Positions 1 to 8,911 of a stretch of DNA of 64,000 nucleotides are shown one piece after another. Within the stretch, counting starts at the first letter, position 1. The number at the start of each line of letters is the position of its first letter. Location of the stretch: assembly GCF_002127225.1 (NCBI RefSeq), contig NZ_NFUR01000002.1, forward strand, positions 62,001 through 126,000, read 5' to 3'. The stretch comes from Sphingomonas sp. IBVSS2. Its GTDB lineage: Bacteria > Pseudomonadota > Alphaproteobacteria > Sphingomonadales > Sphingomonadaceae. A program made the position numbers and the translations under genes. The notes beneath the pieces were generated by a model. That model searched no databases. It saw nothing but the letters and a program-made list of their open reading frames with translations, and was not told the DNA's origin.

Positions 1-1068
<1,068 letters not shown>

Positions 1069-1076
1069 GGCGTGGT

Positions 1077-1322
1077 TCAGCCGGCGGCGAAGGGTGCGGT
1101 GCCCGCGGCCCGGCCTTCGGCGTCGGTGCGGATCGCCTCGATCCGCGCCTGGGCGGCATCCAGCCGCGCGGCGCATTGCCGGCGCAGCCGATCGCCGCGC
1201 TCATAGAGATCGATCGCTTCCTGGAGCTGCGCCTCGCCGCTCTCCAGCCGCGCGACGATGCGTTCCAGTTCCTTCAGCGCTTCCTCGAACGAGAGCGCGG
1301 TGACGTCCGCTTCTTCTGCCAT
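1077..1322 (-). CDS. xseB: Exodeoxyribonuclease VII small subunit
   Basis: 81 residues. XseB is the small helical subunit that assembles in several copies on XseA to make exonuclease VII, which degrades single-stranded DNA. The sequence shows the typical LSFEEALKELERIVARLE core followed by LQEAIDLYERGDRL, the two-helix hairpin that defines the family. Start taken at the ATG of MAEEADV; the longer frame adds 12 residues unlike the family. It lies 9 bp upstream of ispA in the same direction, so translational coupling is likely. The large subunit gene is not in this window. Confidence 0.93.
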   Translation of the reverse strand: MAEEADVTALSFEEALKELERIVARLESGEAQLQEAIDLYERGDRLRRQCAARLDAAQARIEAIRTDAEGRAAGTAPFAAG

Positions 1323-1415
1323 GGTTTCGCTATGCGCCGGGCCGGGGCGCGATTGCAACCGCGCATCCCGCTTCCTAGCTGCGCGTTACGGGATCGGGCC
1401 CAAGGAGAAGCGCGC

Positions 1416-2801
1416 ATGTTCACCAGCATCAATCCTGCCACCGGCGAGACGGTCGGCACCTACCCCGAGCTGGACGCGGACGGGATCGAGATGGCGCTCG
1501 CCCGTGCCGATGCCGCCTTCCGCTCCTGGCGCGATTCGCCGCTGGAGAAGCGGACCGAGCTGCTGGGCAGGATCGCGGACGCCTGGGAGGCGAACAAGCA
1601 GCATCTGGCCGAGACCGCCACGAGGGAGATGGGCAAGACGCTGGCCAGCGCGGTGGCGGAAGTGGAGAAATGCATCACCGGGTTCCGCCACTATGCGACG
1701 AACGGTCCCGGCTATCTGGAGTCGGTGACGGTGCAGACGGCGGGCGGCGGCCATGCGGTGGCGCGCTGGCTGCCGATGGGGCCGGTGCTGGCGGTGATGC
1801 CGTGGAACTTCCCCTATTGGCAGGTCGTCCGCTTCCTCGCGCCGACGATCATGGCGGGCAATGTCGGCCTGTTGAAGCACGCCTCGAACGTGCAGGGCTG
1901 CGCGGCGCTGATCCAGCAGATGATGAGCGCGGCCGGCGCGCCCGACGGGCTGTTCCAGAACCTGCCCATCAAGTCGGACAAGGTCTCGGCGATCATCGCC
2001 GACAGGCGGGTCGTGGCGGTGACGCTCACCGGCAGCGAAGGCGCGGGCGCGCAGGTGGCGCAGGCGGCCGGCCGCGCACTCAAGAAAGTCGTGCTCGAAC
2101 TGGGCGGGTCGGACCCGCTGATCGTGATGCCTTCGGCCGACATCGACCTCGCGGCGAGGACCGCGGTGACCGCGCGCATCCAGAATGCCGGGCAGAGCTG
2201 CATCTGCGCCAAGCGCATGATCGTCCATGCCGATGTGTACGACGCGTTCCTCGAGCGGTTCGAGGCGGGGATGAAGGCCGTGACGATCGGCGATCCGATG
2301 GCGCGCGACACGGGCATGGGGCCGCTCTCCAGCGCGGCGCAGCGCGACGCCGTGCTCGAACAGGTCGCGCGCGCCAGGGCCGAGGGCGCGACGCTGCGCT
2401 TCGGCGCGGAGAAGATCGCGCGGGAAGGGGCCTGGATGACGCCGGGCGTGCTGACCGACATGGATCCCGAATCGGACGTGGCCAAGGAGGAAATCTTCGG
2501 ACCGGTCGCCGCGGTCTACAAGGTCAAGGACATCGACGCGGCGATCGCGCTGGCCAATGACGTGCCATATGGCCTGGGCTCGTCGGTGTGGACCGGCGAC
2601 GATGCCGAGATCGAGCGCTTCGCCCGCGACATCCAGTCGGGCATGACTGCGATCAATTCGCTGCTCGCCTCCACGCCCGAAGCGCCGTTCGGCGGCGTGA
2701 AGCTCTCCGGCCATGGCCGCGAGCTCGGGCCCTGGGGCATGCACGAGTTCATGAACCTGAAGGCCGTGATGTTCGGCAAGGACGTGAAGGCCGGGGATTA
2801 G
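1416..2801 (+). CDS. NAD(P)-dependent succinate-semialdehyde dehydrogenase, ALDH family
   Basis: 461 residues of the aldehyde dehydrogenase superfamily, the short Sad/YneI-like class. Visible landmarks are the N-terminal INPATGE, the Rossmann segment MPWNFPYWQV, the catalytic glutamate in LELGGSDPL, the nucleophilic cysteine in NAGQSCICAKR, and the C-terminal EEIFGPVAAVY and PFGGVKLSGHGRELG blocks. ATG at 1416 is preceded by AAGGAG at about 8 bp spacing. The likely reaction is oxidation of succinate semialdehyde to succinate; the precise aldehyde is inferred from family likeness. It is divergent from xseB-ispA, and a G+C-rich stretch lies downstream. Confidence 0.88.
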   Translation: MFTSINPATGETVGTYPELDADGIEMALARADAAFRSWRDSPLEKRTELLGRIADAWEANKQHLAETATREMGKTLASAVAEVEKCITGFRHYATNGPGYLESVTVQTAGGGHAVARWLPMGPVLAVMPWNFPYWQVVRFLAPTIMAGNVGLLKHASNVQGCAALIQQMMSAAGAPDGLFQNLPIKSDKVSAIIADRRVVAVTLTGSEGAGAQVAQAAGRALKKVVLELGGSDPLIVMPSADIDLAARTAVTARIQNAGQSCICAKRMIVHADVYDAFLERFEAGMKAVTIGDPMARDTGMGPLSSAAQRDAVLEQVARARAEGATLRFGAEKIAREGAWMTPGVLTDMDPESDVAKEEIFGPVAAVYKVKDIDAAIALANDVPYGLGSSVWTGDDAEIERFARDIQSGMTAINSLLASTPEAPFGGVKLSGHGRELGPWGMHEFMNLKAVMFGKDVKAGD

Positions 2802-2836
2802 ATTGGCTCCTCCCCCGCGAGCTCGGGAAAAGGAAC

Positions 2837-3205
2837 TCAGCTAACCACGAACTTCCCCGTCATCCCGAAGCTCGCATGGAGCAGGTGGGTGCACTTGATC
2901 GGATAGGTGCCGGCCCTGGGCGCGGTGAAGTGAAGGTCGACGGCCGTGTCGCTGTCGAGCTCCACCTTGCCGTCCCTGATCTTCGCCCGGTCCGCCGCCG
3001 GCATCGCCGCCGCCGCGAAGAAATCCCTCGCGGCGAAGCTGTGCCCGCCGCTGCTGGTCAGGTGCAGCACATAGCTCTGGCCATGGACCAGCGCGATCGT
3101 CGACGGCGTGAACTTGAAATTGGAGAGCGCGACGTCGATCCGCTGCTCGGCTGCGGGTGCTGCTGCCGTGAGCGCGAGCGCCAGCACGGGCAGCAGCGCC
3201 TTCAT
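2837..3205 (-). CDS. Secreted azurin/plastocyanin-like cupredoxin
   Basis: 122 residues with a Sec signal peptide (about residues 1-19, ending AAAPAAE). The rest is a small beta-rich cupredoxin. Type-1 copper ligands are visible: His55 in GGHSF, then Cys105, His110 and Met115 in KCTHLLHASFGM, giving the C-x4-H-x4-M spacing of blue copper proteins. It would act in the periplasm as an electron carrier or copper-binding protein. The start codon overlaps the stop of the upstream acyl-CoA ligase gene by 4 bp (ATGA), so the two are translationally coupled, although a functional link is not obvious. Confidence 0.82.
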   Translation of the reverse strand: MKALLPVLALALTAAAPAAEQRIDVALSNFKFTPSTIALVHGQSYVLHLTSSGGHSFAARDFFAAAAMPAADRAKIRDGKVELDSDTAVDLHFTAPRAGTYPIKCTHLLHASFGMTGKFVVS

Positions 3206-4890
3206 CCCTGGCGCTCCGCCATCACTTCGTTGATCAGGTCCTTGCGGCTCAGCTTGCCGATCATCGTCTTGGGCAGGCTCTGGCGCACCACCACTTCGGC
3301 GACGCGCTCGTGCTTGCCGATGCGGGCATTGACCCATTGGGCGAGCGCCGCGCCGTCGATCGGCGCGGCATCCTCGTCGAGCGTCACATAGGCGTGCGGC
3401 ATCTCGCCATGATAGGCGTCCGGCAGGCCGATCACGAGCGCCTCCTTCACGGCGGGATGCTGGTAGAGCACCGCCTCGATCTGGCTCGGGAACACCTTGA
3501 AGCCGCCGACGGCGATCATGTCCTTCAGCCGGTCGACGATGCGGATATAGCCGTCCTCGTCGATCAGCCCGACATCGCCGGTGCGCAGCCAATGACCATC
3601 GACAAAGACATCGGCATCGGCATCGGGGCGGTTCCAATAGCCCTTCATGATCTGCGGGCCGAAGACGACGATCTCGCCGGGCTCGCCCTCGGGCGGCGGG
3701 CGGCTGGGGTCTTCCTTGTCGACCAGGCGGACGCGCGTGCCCTGGATCGGCTGGCCGATCGTCCCGGGCTTGTTGAGCCCGTCATAGGGATTGGTCGAGA
3801 CCACGCCCGAGCTTTCGGACAGGCCATAGCCCTCGATCACGCGCGCGCCGGTGATGCGTTCCCATTCCTCCTTGAGCTGGGCGGGCAGGGGGGCGCCGCC
3901 CGAGATGCAGAAGCGCAGCGACTTGAAGTCCTCGGGCTTCATGCCCGGCGCGTCGAGCAGCGCCTGGTACATGGTCGGCACGCCGGGCAGCGCGCGCGGC
4001 TGGGTGCGGCGCAGCTCGGCCAGGGCCTGCTTCGCGTTGAAGCGGGGCAGCATCACGATCTCGCCGCCGGTCACCACGGTGCGATTGAGCACACAGGTAT
4101 TGGCGAAGACGTGGAAGAAGGGGAGTACCGCGAGCACCGTGTCCCTGGCCACGCCCATCTCGGGGTCGAGCCGGGCGACCTGGCGGGCATTGGCCGACAG
4201 GTTCTGATGCGTCAGCATCGCGCCCTTGGGCGTGCCGGTGGTGCCGCCGGTATATTGGATCAGCGCCAGGTCCTTCTCGGGATCGATCTTCGGCGCGATG
4301 CAGGCGCCGTCGTTCGCGATCAGCCCGGAAAAGGCGAGGATGCGTTCGTCCTGTGGCCGCTCGGTCACTTCGGCGCGCTTGAACAGGCGATAGAAGAAGG
4401 ATTTCGCCGCGGGCAGCGCGCCCGCCACCGATCCGACCACCAGCCGCTCCAGCGCGCTCTGCTCGAGCACCTTCAGCGCAGTGGGCAGCAGGGCCGAGGC
4501 CGAGATGGTGAAGAGCAGCCTGGTGCCCGAATCCTCGACCTGGTGGCTCAGTTCCTCGACCGTGTAGAGCGGCGAGAAATTGACCACCGTCGCGCCGAGC
4601 TTGAGGATGCCGTAATAGGCCGCGACATAATGCGGCACATTGGGCAGGAAGAGCCCGATCCGGTCGCCCGGACCATAGCCCAGCGCCTTCAGTCCGCACG
4701 CGACCCGGTTGGCGCCGTCCAGCGTCTCGCCATAGCTGTAGCGCCGCCCCATGAAATCGAGCAGCGGCGCATCGGGGTGCGCGCGGGCGCTGCCTTCGAA
4801 CAGATCGACCATGGACTGGGGCGGGAAGCGGGTGTCCCATGCGCCCGGGTGACGATAGCTGGTACGCCAGATCTGTTCGGGGTCAGTCAT
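3202..4890 (-). CDS. fadD: Long-chain acyl-CoA synthetase (AMP-binding)
   Basis: 562 residues, typical for FadD. It activates fatty acids to acyl-CoA through an acyl-adenylate. The P-loop is YTGGTTGTPKGAM; YGLSESSG is the adenine-binding motif; WLRTGDVG and the C-terminal SLPKTMIGKLSR carry the conserved Asp and catalytic Lys. Start chosen at the ATG of MTDPEQIW; no clear Shine-Dalgarno precedes it, but the upstream extension of the frame is unlike the family. It overlaps the cupredoxin gene by 4 bp. The exact chain-length preference cannot be read from sequence. Confidence 0.9.
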   Translation of the reverse strand: MTDPEQIWRTSYRHPGAWDTRFPPQSMVDLFEGSARAHPDAPLLDFMGRRYSYGETLDGANRVACGLKALGYGPGDRIGLFLPNVPHYVAAYYGILKLGATVVNFSPLYTVEELSHQVEDSGTRLLFTISASALLPTALKVLEQSALERLVVGSVAGALPAAKSFFYRLFKRAEVTERPQDERILAFSGLIANDGACIAPKIDPEKDLALIQYTGGTTGTPKGAMLTHQNLSANARQVARLDPEMGVARDTVLAVLPFFHVFANTCVLNRTVVTGGEIVMLPRFNAKQALAELRRTQPRALPGVPTMYQALLDAPGMKPEDFKSLRFCISGGAPLPAQLKEEWERITGARVIEGYGLSESSGVVSTNPYDGLNKPGTIGQPIQGTRVRLVDKEDPSRPPPEGEPGEIVVFGPQIMKGYWNRPDADADVFVDGHWLRTGDVGLIDEDGYIRIVDRLKDMIAVGGFKVFPSQIEAVLYQHPAVKEALVIGLPDAYHGEMPHAYVTLDEDAAPIDGAALAQWVNARIGKHERVAEVVVRQSLPKTMIGKLSRKDLINEVMAERQG

Positions 4891-4921
4891 TGACACAGGT
4901 GTAAGCAAGCCTCTGTGGGGG

Positions 4922-5140
4922 TCAAGTCGTAAGCCGTTTGCTCCAGGTGATGAGCACCGAAACGGCGAAGATGCCGATGTCCAGCACGGCTTCGAGGCGC
5001 TGCGGCGAGAGATCGTCGATGCGCTGCATCCGGATGGCGATGTCGGCGCGGCGATCGGGCGATGCGAAGGCGAGCAGCGCAAGCACAGCTAGCGCCCCGA
5101 AGGCTATCCTCCTGGCTCGTCCCGACATGGTAAAGGCCAT
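4922..5140 (-). CDS. Small two-helix membrane protein, unknown
   Basis: About 72 residues from the ATG of MAFTMSG; an in-frame TTG at 5164 and a second ATG at 5128 are alternatives. Two hydrophobic segments are visible, IAFGALAVLALLAF and LDIGIFAVSVLITW, separated by a short Arg/Asp-rich linker with RRADIAIRMQRIDDL. No known domain recognised. It sits 30 bp downstream of the diguanylate cyclase stop on the same strand, and so may be an accessory membrane protein of that gene. The call rests on membrane-helix pattern and position only. Confidence 0.5.
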   Translation of the reverse strand: MAFTMSGRARRIAFGALAVLALLAFASPDRRADIAIRMQRIDDLSPQRLEAVLDIGIFAVSVLITWSKRLTT

Positions 5141-5169
5141 ACGCCGCGCATCGCGGGCGGGCAAGGGGA

Positions 5170-6855
5170 TCAGGCGGCTTCGCGATGCGCCGATCGGGCG
5201 CGGTCGCGCCCGGCCGACTTGGCCTCGAACAGCGCGATATCGGCGCCGCGATAGAGCGTCTTCCAGTCGATGTCGCTGGTCAGCGGGCCGGTGCAGGCGC
5301 CGATGCTGGCCGTGACCTTAAGATCGAAGGGCATGCGTGTGGTGCGCAGCCGGGCGAGCAGCTGCTCGGGTTCGACGCCGGCATCGACCGGCGCCAGGAT
5401 GGCGAACTCCTCGCCGCCCAGCCGCGCGACCAGGGCGCCAAGCGGCGCGCTGTGGCGCAGCGTGCGGGCGAGCAGGCGCAGCACCTCGTCGCCGCCGTCA
5501 TGCCCCAGGGTCTCGTTGACGCGCTTGAAATGATCGATGTCGGCGATGAGCAGCAGTTGCTCGCCCGGCCGGCCGATCGCCTGGGCGAGGAAGGCGCGGC
5601 GGTTGAGCAGCCCGGTGAGCGGGTCGGTATCGGCCAGGCGGCGGGCCATCACCTCGCTGGCGATCGCGTCGTCGCGCTCGTCGCGCAGCAGCTTGATGCG
5701 ATAGGCGATGGCGAGGCTCGACATCAGCGCCTCCAATGCCATCGACAGCAAGGTCGAATTGTCGAGCCAGAAGCTCCATTGCAGGACGTGGAAATTGGCG
5801 AGCGTCCGCATCAGCGAGGTGAGGATGGGTGCGCCCCAGCCGATCGCGAACAGCCACAGATAATTGGAACGCACCCGCCAGGCGCGCCACAGCATGGGCG
5901 CCACCACGGCGCCCAGCATCAGGAAGACGGAGCTGAAGGCGGCATCGACGATCTGGACGTTCAGCGGCGCAAAGCAGAAGACGAGCAGCCCCACGCCGAG
6001 CAGCGCTCCCGCCACCACATAGATGAAGCGGCTGAGCCAGCCGGCGAACACCTGCTCCTCGAAGAAGCTGCGGGCGAAGATCAGCGCGCTCGCCCCGGTG
6101 AAGCCGAGCAGGAGATAGTTGAGCCGCAATCGATCATTGTTGGCGATGTCCGGAAGAGCCCAGGCCAGCGCGCCGGAGGAAGAGAAGACATAGCCGAGCA
6201 GCCCCAGCGCCATCACGCAGTAGAAGAGCTGGAAACGGTGCCGCAGCGCGCCCCACAGCGCGAGGTTGTAGACGAACAGCGCCAGGCACAGGCCGCCGAA
6301 ACCGGCATAGAGAGCGGTGAGCGCGATGTTGGCCTGCTGGCTCTCGGCGCCGGTCACCAGCCGCGGTCCCAGCATCACGCCGCGCATGTTGGCCGATCCC
6401 TCGACGTGCCAGAGCAGGCGCACGACCCTGGCCTCGCGCCGCGCGAGCGGCATCTCGGCGACCGCGCCGAGCTGGATCCAGGGCGTGATGCCGCGGGCGT
6501 CGGTACGCTGCGTCGCCATCCGCCCGTCGGCATAGAGCGCATGCAGCGCAAGGCCCCGCTGCCACAGGCTGGCGAAGCGCACGGACAGGGGATTGGACGC
6601 GCGCGAGCGCTGCTCGATGTCCCGCGAGATCACCCAGAAACTGCCGGGGCCGAGCCGGTATTGCGGGGTCTTGCAATCGAAGCGCTCGGGGTGGCGGATC
6701 AGTTCGGCCGGGTTCATTCCGCCAGTGTCGCGCAGCACGCAGATGCTGAGCGCCTGGCCCACATTGCCTTGGGCTTGCGCAGGCACGACCAGGCCCAGCA
6801 GCGCGATCAACGCGCCGACAAGGACGGACAGCCGCAGGAAACGCAACGCCAGCAT
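5170..6855 (-). CDS. 7TMR-DISM diguanylate cyclase (GGDEF)
   Basis: 561 residues: a Sec signal peptide (1-28), a periplasmic 7TMR-DISM extracellular-type domain to about 180, seven hydrophobic segments (about 180-375), a short helical linker, and a C-terminal GGDEF domain starting at DTDPLTGLLNRR. The active-site loop is GGEEF in ARLGGEEFAIL, so diguanylate cyclase activity (2 GTP to cyclic di-GMP) is expected. The usual RxxD inhibitory I-site five residues before GGEEF is absent; the equivalent positions read PLGA. It is probably a membrane sensor controlling motility or biofilm. An inverted repeat (6907-6928) lies just upstream of the start. Confidence 0.88.
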   Translation of the reverse strand: MLALRFLRLSVLVGALIALLGLVVPAQAQGNVGQALSICVLRDTGGMNPAELIRHPERFDCKTPQYRLGPGSFWVISRDIEQRSRASNPLSVRFASLWQRGLALHALYADGRMATQRTDARGITPWIQLGAVAEMPLARREARVVRLLWHVEGSANMRGVMLGPRLVTGAESQQANIALTALYAGFGGLCLALFVYNLALWGALRHRFQLFYCVMALGLLGYVFSSSGALAWALPDIANNDRLRLNYLLLGFTGASALIFARSFFEEQVFAGWLSRFIYVVAGALLGVGLLVFCFAPLNVQIVDAAFSSVFLMLGAVVAPMLWRAWRVRSNYLWLFAIGWGAPILTSLMRTLANFHVLQWSFWLDNSTLLSMALEALMSSLAIAYRIKLLRDERDDAIASEVMARRLADTDPLTGLLNRRAFLAQAIGRPGEQLLLIADIDHFKRVNETLGHDGGDEVLRLLARTLRHSAPLGALVARLGGEEFAILAPVDAGVEPEQLLARLRTTRMPFDLKVTASIGACTGPLTSDIDWKTLYRGADIALFEAKSAGRDRARSAHREAA

Positions 6856-6906
6856 GGCGCGGGTCTACGCCCAACATGACGAACAACCCGTAAAGATACA
6901 TGCGTA

Positions 6907-6928
6907 CCGGATCGTCTTTATGATCCGG
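6907..6928. promoter_or_regulatory. Inverted repeat upstream of the diguanylate cyclase gene
   Basis: Perfect 7-bp arms CCGGATC and GATCCGG separated by 8 bp, 52-73 bp upstream of the cyclase start. It could be an operator or the tail of a terminator for the opposite flank; there is no U-tract, so an operator is slightly favoured. Confidence 0.35.
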
Positions 6929-6950
6929 CTCAGCCACTTACCGCGGGTCC

Positions 6951-6984
6951 CGGGGGAGCGGCGCGGTGGCGCGTCGCTCCCCCG
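6951..6984. terminator. G+C-rich hairpin after the 6996-8195 gene
   Basis: Ten-base arms CGGGGGAGCG / CGCTCCCCCG with a 14-base loop, starting 11 bp past the stop of the leftward unknown gene. A U-tract is not clear, so termination is inferred from the stem and its position. Confidence 0.5.
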
Positions 6985-6995
6985 GCCGCATCGGT

Positions 6996-8195
6996 TCAGC
7001 AGCCGTCGCCGAGACCGGCGGCACGTTTCAGCAGCCCGCCGAGCCTGGGCTTGCAGGGCTTGGGCTTCTGCTCGGGCCGTTCCTCGTCGCTGTCCGACAG
7101 CTGGCCGCGCATTGCGTCGCCCATGTCGGGCATGCCGGCCATGAAATTGCCCATCGCCCGGTAGCGGACCTTGGCCGTCCATTTCGGGCGCCAGGCGATC
7201 TTCGGATCCCTGGGCCGTTCGGGAAAGGCGAAACTGGCCTCCGGCCCATAGGCATAGAGGAAGCCCATCATCACGTCGCCCGCGGCCTTCTTCACTTCGG
7301 CGGGGATGGCGCAGCTGGTCTGGCTGGGCGGCATCACCACCTTCTGGCCCACCAGGCGATTCACCGTGCCCGGCGAGAGCCAGCCCCACAGGTCGCCGCC
7401 GAACTGGCGCGTGGCGGAGGATGCCCACCAGATCATGTCGTCCTTGCCCTCGCCGGCCGAGCCCATCGCCCAGGCATAATAGCCCGTCGCGGCGGGGACC
7501 GCTGCCCAGTTGAGCGGAACCGAGCCGTCGGCCGCCTGGCCGGACTTCACGCGCGGCGCGGCCATGAAATCCTGGTTGAGCGTGAAGCCGATCTCCGGGC
7601 TGTAGTTGCCGGCGATCCGGTGCGCGCCGATCAGCGAGGAATTGCCCCCCACCTTCGCGCCGGTCTTGCCGTTGGGCCAGTCGCCATAGGTGCGGCTGGT
7701 GCTCGCCCGGGGCACCGCCTCGGCAGGGATGCGCGCGCTGAACAGCTCGGGCGGCATCTGGCCCTTGCCGAGCCTGGCGAAGTCGATGACGAGCGGCTGG
7801 CCGGGCCCGGCATGCGCGCCGCAGCCCCAATAGATCAGCAACCGCCCCTTGGGCCGCGCGAGCTTGTCATAGGCATATCTGTCTTCGTCGTCGCGAGGGC
7901 CCGGCTTGCCCGGCTCGGGCGAAGCGAGCGGCACCGATGCGCCCATGCGCATGCCCTCGGGCAGGAAATGATCGGCCCTGGGCGCACCGCCCGTGGCGGG
8001 GAGGCGCGAACCGAGGCGCAACGTCATCTCGCGCCCATCGGCCTGGCCCATCATGCCGGCGGTGGTGCCGACGTCCATCACATAGCGGGCTTCGGGTGCG
8101 GTATCGTTGCCCGTCTGCGCCACGACCAGGCCGGCGGCGAGCGTGCCCGCCAGCGCGGAGCCGGCGCCCGCAATCTTCCATTTCATCGAACGCAT
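6996..8195 (-). CDS. Secreted protein of unknown function, 399 aa
   Basis: No family recognised. Residues 1-30 (MRSMKWKIAGAGSALAG and on) look like a Sec signal or signal anchor. The mature part is rich in Pro, Gly and charged residues, with motifs such as RLLIYWGCGAHAGPGQPL, YGDWPNGKTGAKVGG and GYYAWAMGSAGEG, and has a basic, Cys-containing tail (KPKPCKPRLGGLLKR, ending DGC). The repeated Trp/Tyr/Gly pattern suggests a beta-rich periplasmic or surface protein. The ATG at 8195 has AGGGAG about 7 bp upstream; the longer open frame has no such site. A single-gene transcript with its own terminator hairpin is likely. Confidence 0.72.
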   Translation of the reverse strand: MRSMKWKIAGAGSALAGTLAAGLVVAQTGNDTAPEARYVMDVGTTAGMMGQADGREMTLRLGSRLPATGGAPRADHFLPEGMRMGASVPLASPEPGKPGPRDDEDRYAYDKLARPKGRLLIYWGCGAHAGPGQPLVIDFARLGKGQMPPELFSARIPAEAVPRASTSRTYGDWPNGKTGAKVGGNSSLIGAHRIAGNYSPEIGFTLNQDFMAAPRVKSGQAADGSVPLNWAAVPAATGYYAWAMGSAGEGKDDMIWWASSATRQFGGDLWGWLSPGTVNRLVGQKVVMPPSQTSCAIPAEVKKAAGDVMMGFLYAYGPEASFAFPERPRDPKIAWRPKWTAKVRYRAMGNFMAGMPDMGDAMRGQLSDSDEERPEQKPKPCKPRLGGLLKRAAGLGDGC

Positions 8196-8472
8196 TCGGA
8201 TTCTCCCTGGCAAGACCATGGCTGCGACCCGAAGCGCGCGGCTTCCCTGCGGTATCGGCGCGGGAACGCAATGGGTGTGTTGTTCATATATGACGCGCAT
8301 GCCCTGATCATTGGGGCCATGCGCCTGGCCCATCGCAATCGTCACATCAAAGACCGCGCGACGTAACCGTCCGATCATGCGGCTTACGCATCGCGCGAAT
8401 AGGGCGCGCCCGGGCCGGCGGCAGACCGGCCGCGAGGAGCGGGTAGAAGACCATCTCGCCCAGGAGCATGTC
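8196..8472. promoter_or_regulatory. Divergent intergenic region (277 bp)
   Basis: Lies between the leftward unknown gene and rightward urcA-like gene and must hold both promoters. It contains an inverted repeat GCGCATG / CATGCGC (8296-8302 and 8319-8325) and an AT-rich patch TTCATATATGA near 8284. No reliable -35/-10 pair stands out. Confidence 0.4.
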
Positions 8473-8778
8473 ATGAAGATCTTTCTCATCGCCGCCGCGC
8501 TCGCGGTTCCGGCGGCACCGGCGCTCGCCCAGCGCAGCGTGAAGATTTCGTACCGGGCCGGCGCGCTCGCCACGGCCGAAGGCCGTCAGGCGCTGCATCG
8601 TCGCGTGAACCGCGCGGTCGTCCATGTCTGTGGCGACGATCGCGCCACCGGCTCGATGCTGTCCAATCCTGCCGTCCGCGCCTGCCACAGGCAGGCCGCC
8701 GCCGCGGCGCGTCCGCAGGTGGATCGCGCCATCGCGCTCGCCAATCGCGGCGTCGAAATCGCGAGCCGCGACCGCTGA
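8473..8778 (+). CDS. UrcA family secreted protein
   Basis: 101 residues with a Sec signal peptide (about 1-19, ending PALAQ). The mature part matches the UrcA family: VKISYRAGAL near the start, a helix around GRQALHRRVNRAV, and two conserved cysteines in HVCGDD and RACHRQA that probably form a disulfide. UrcA proteins are small periplasmic proteins of unknown function, common in Sphingomonas and Caulobacter relatives. CAGGAG lies 6 bp before the ATG. Confidence 0.85.
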   Translation: MKIFLIAAALAVPAAPALAQRSVKISYRAGALATAEGRQALHRRVNRAVVHVCGDDRATGSMLSNPAVRACHRQAAAAARPQVDRAIALANRGVEIASRDR

Positions 8779-8859
8779 TCCTTCGGCATCCGCGCCGCCA
8801 GGCCCGACCATCTGGCCTGCGACGGAAAAGCGGGGCCGCCGCGGGGCCGGACGAACAGA

Positions 8860-8887
8860 GCGGGCCGGGAGTCACCTCCCGGCCCGC
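8860..8887. terminator. Hairpin between urcA-like gene and clpA
   Basis: Eleven-base arms GCGGGCCGGGA / TCCCGGCCCGC around a 6-base loop, 24 bp past the clpA stop and 82 bp past the UrcA stop. Both flanking genes point towards it, so it can serve either strand. The U-tract is weak. Confidence 0.55.
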
Positions 8888-8911
8888 ATCGTCTTCGAAT
8901 GGCCGAGGCCG

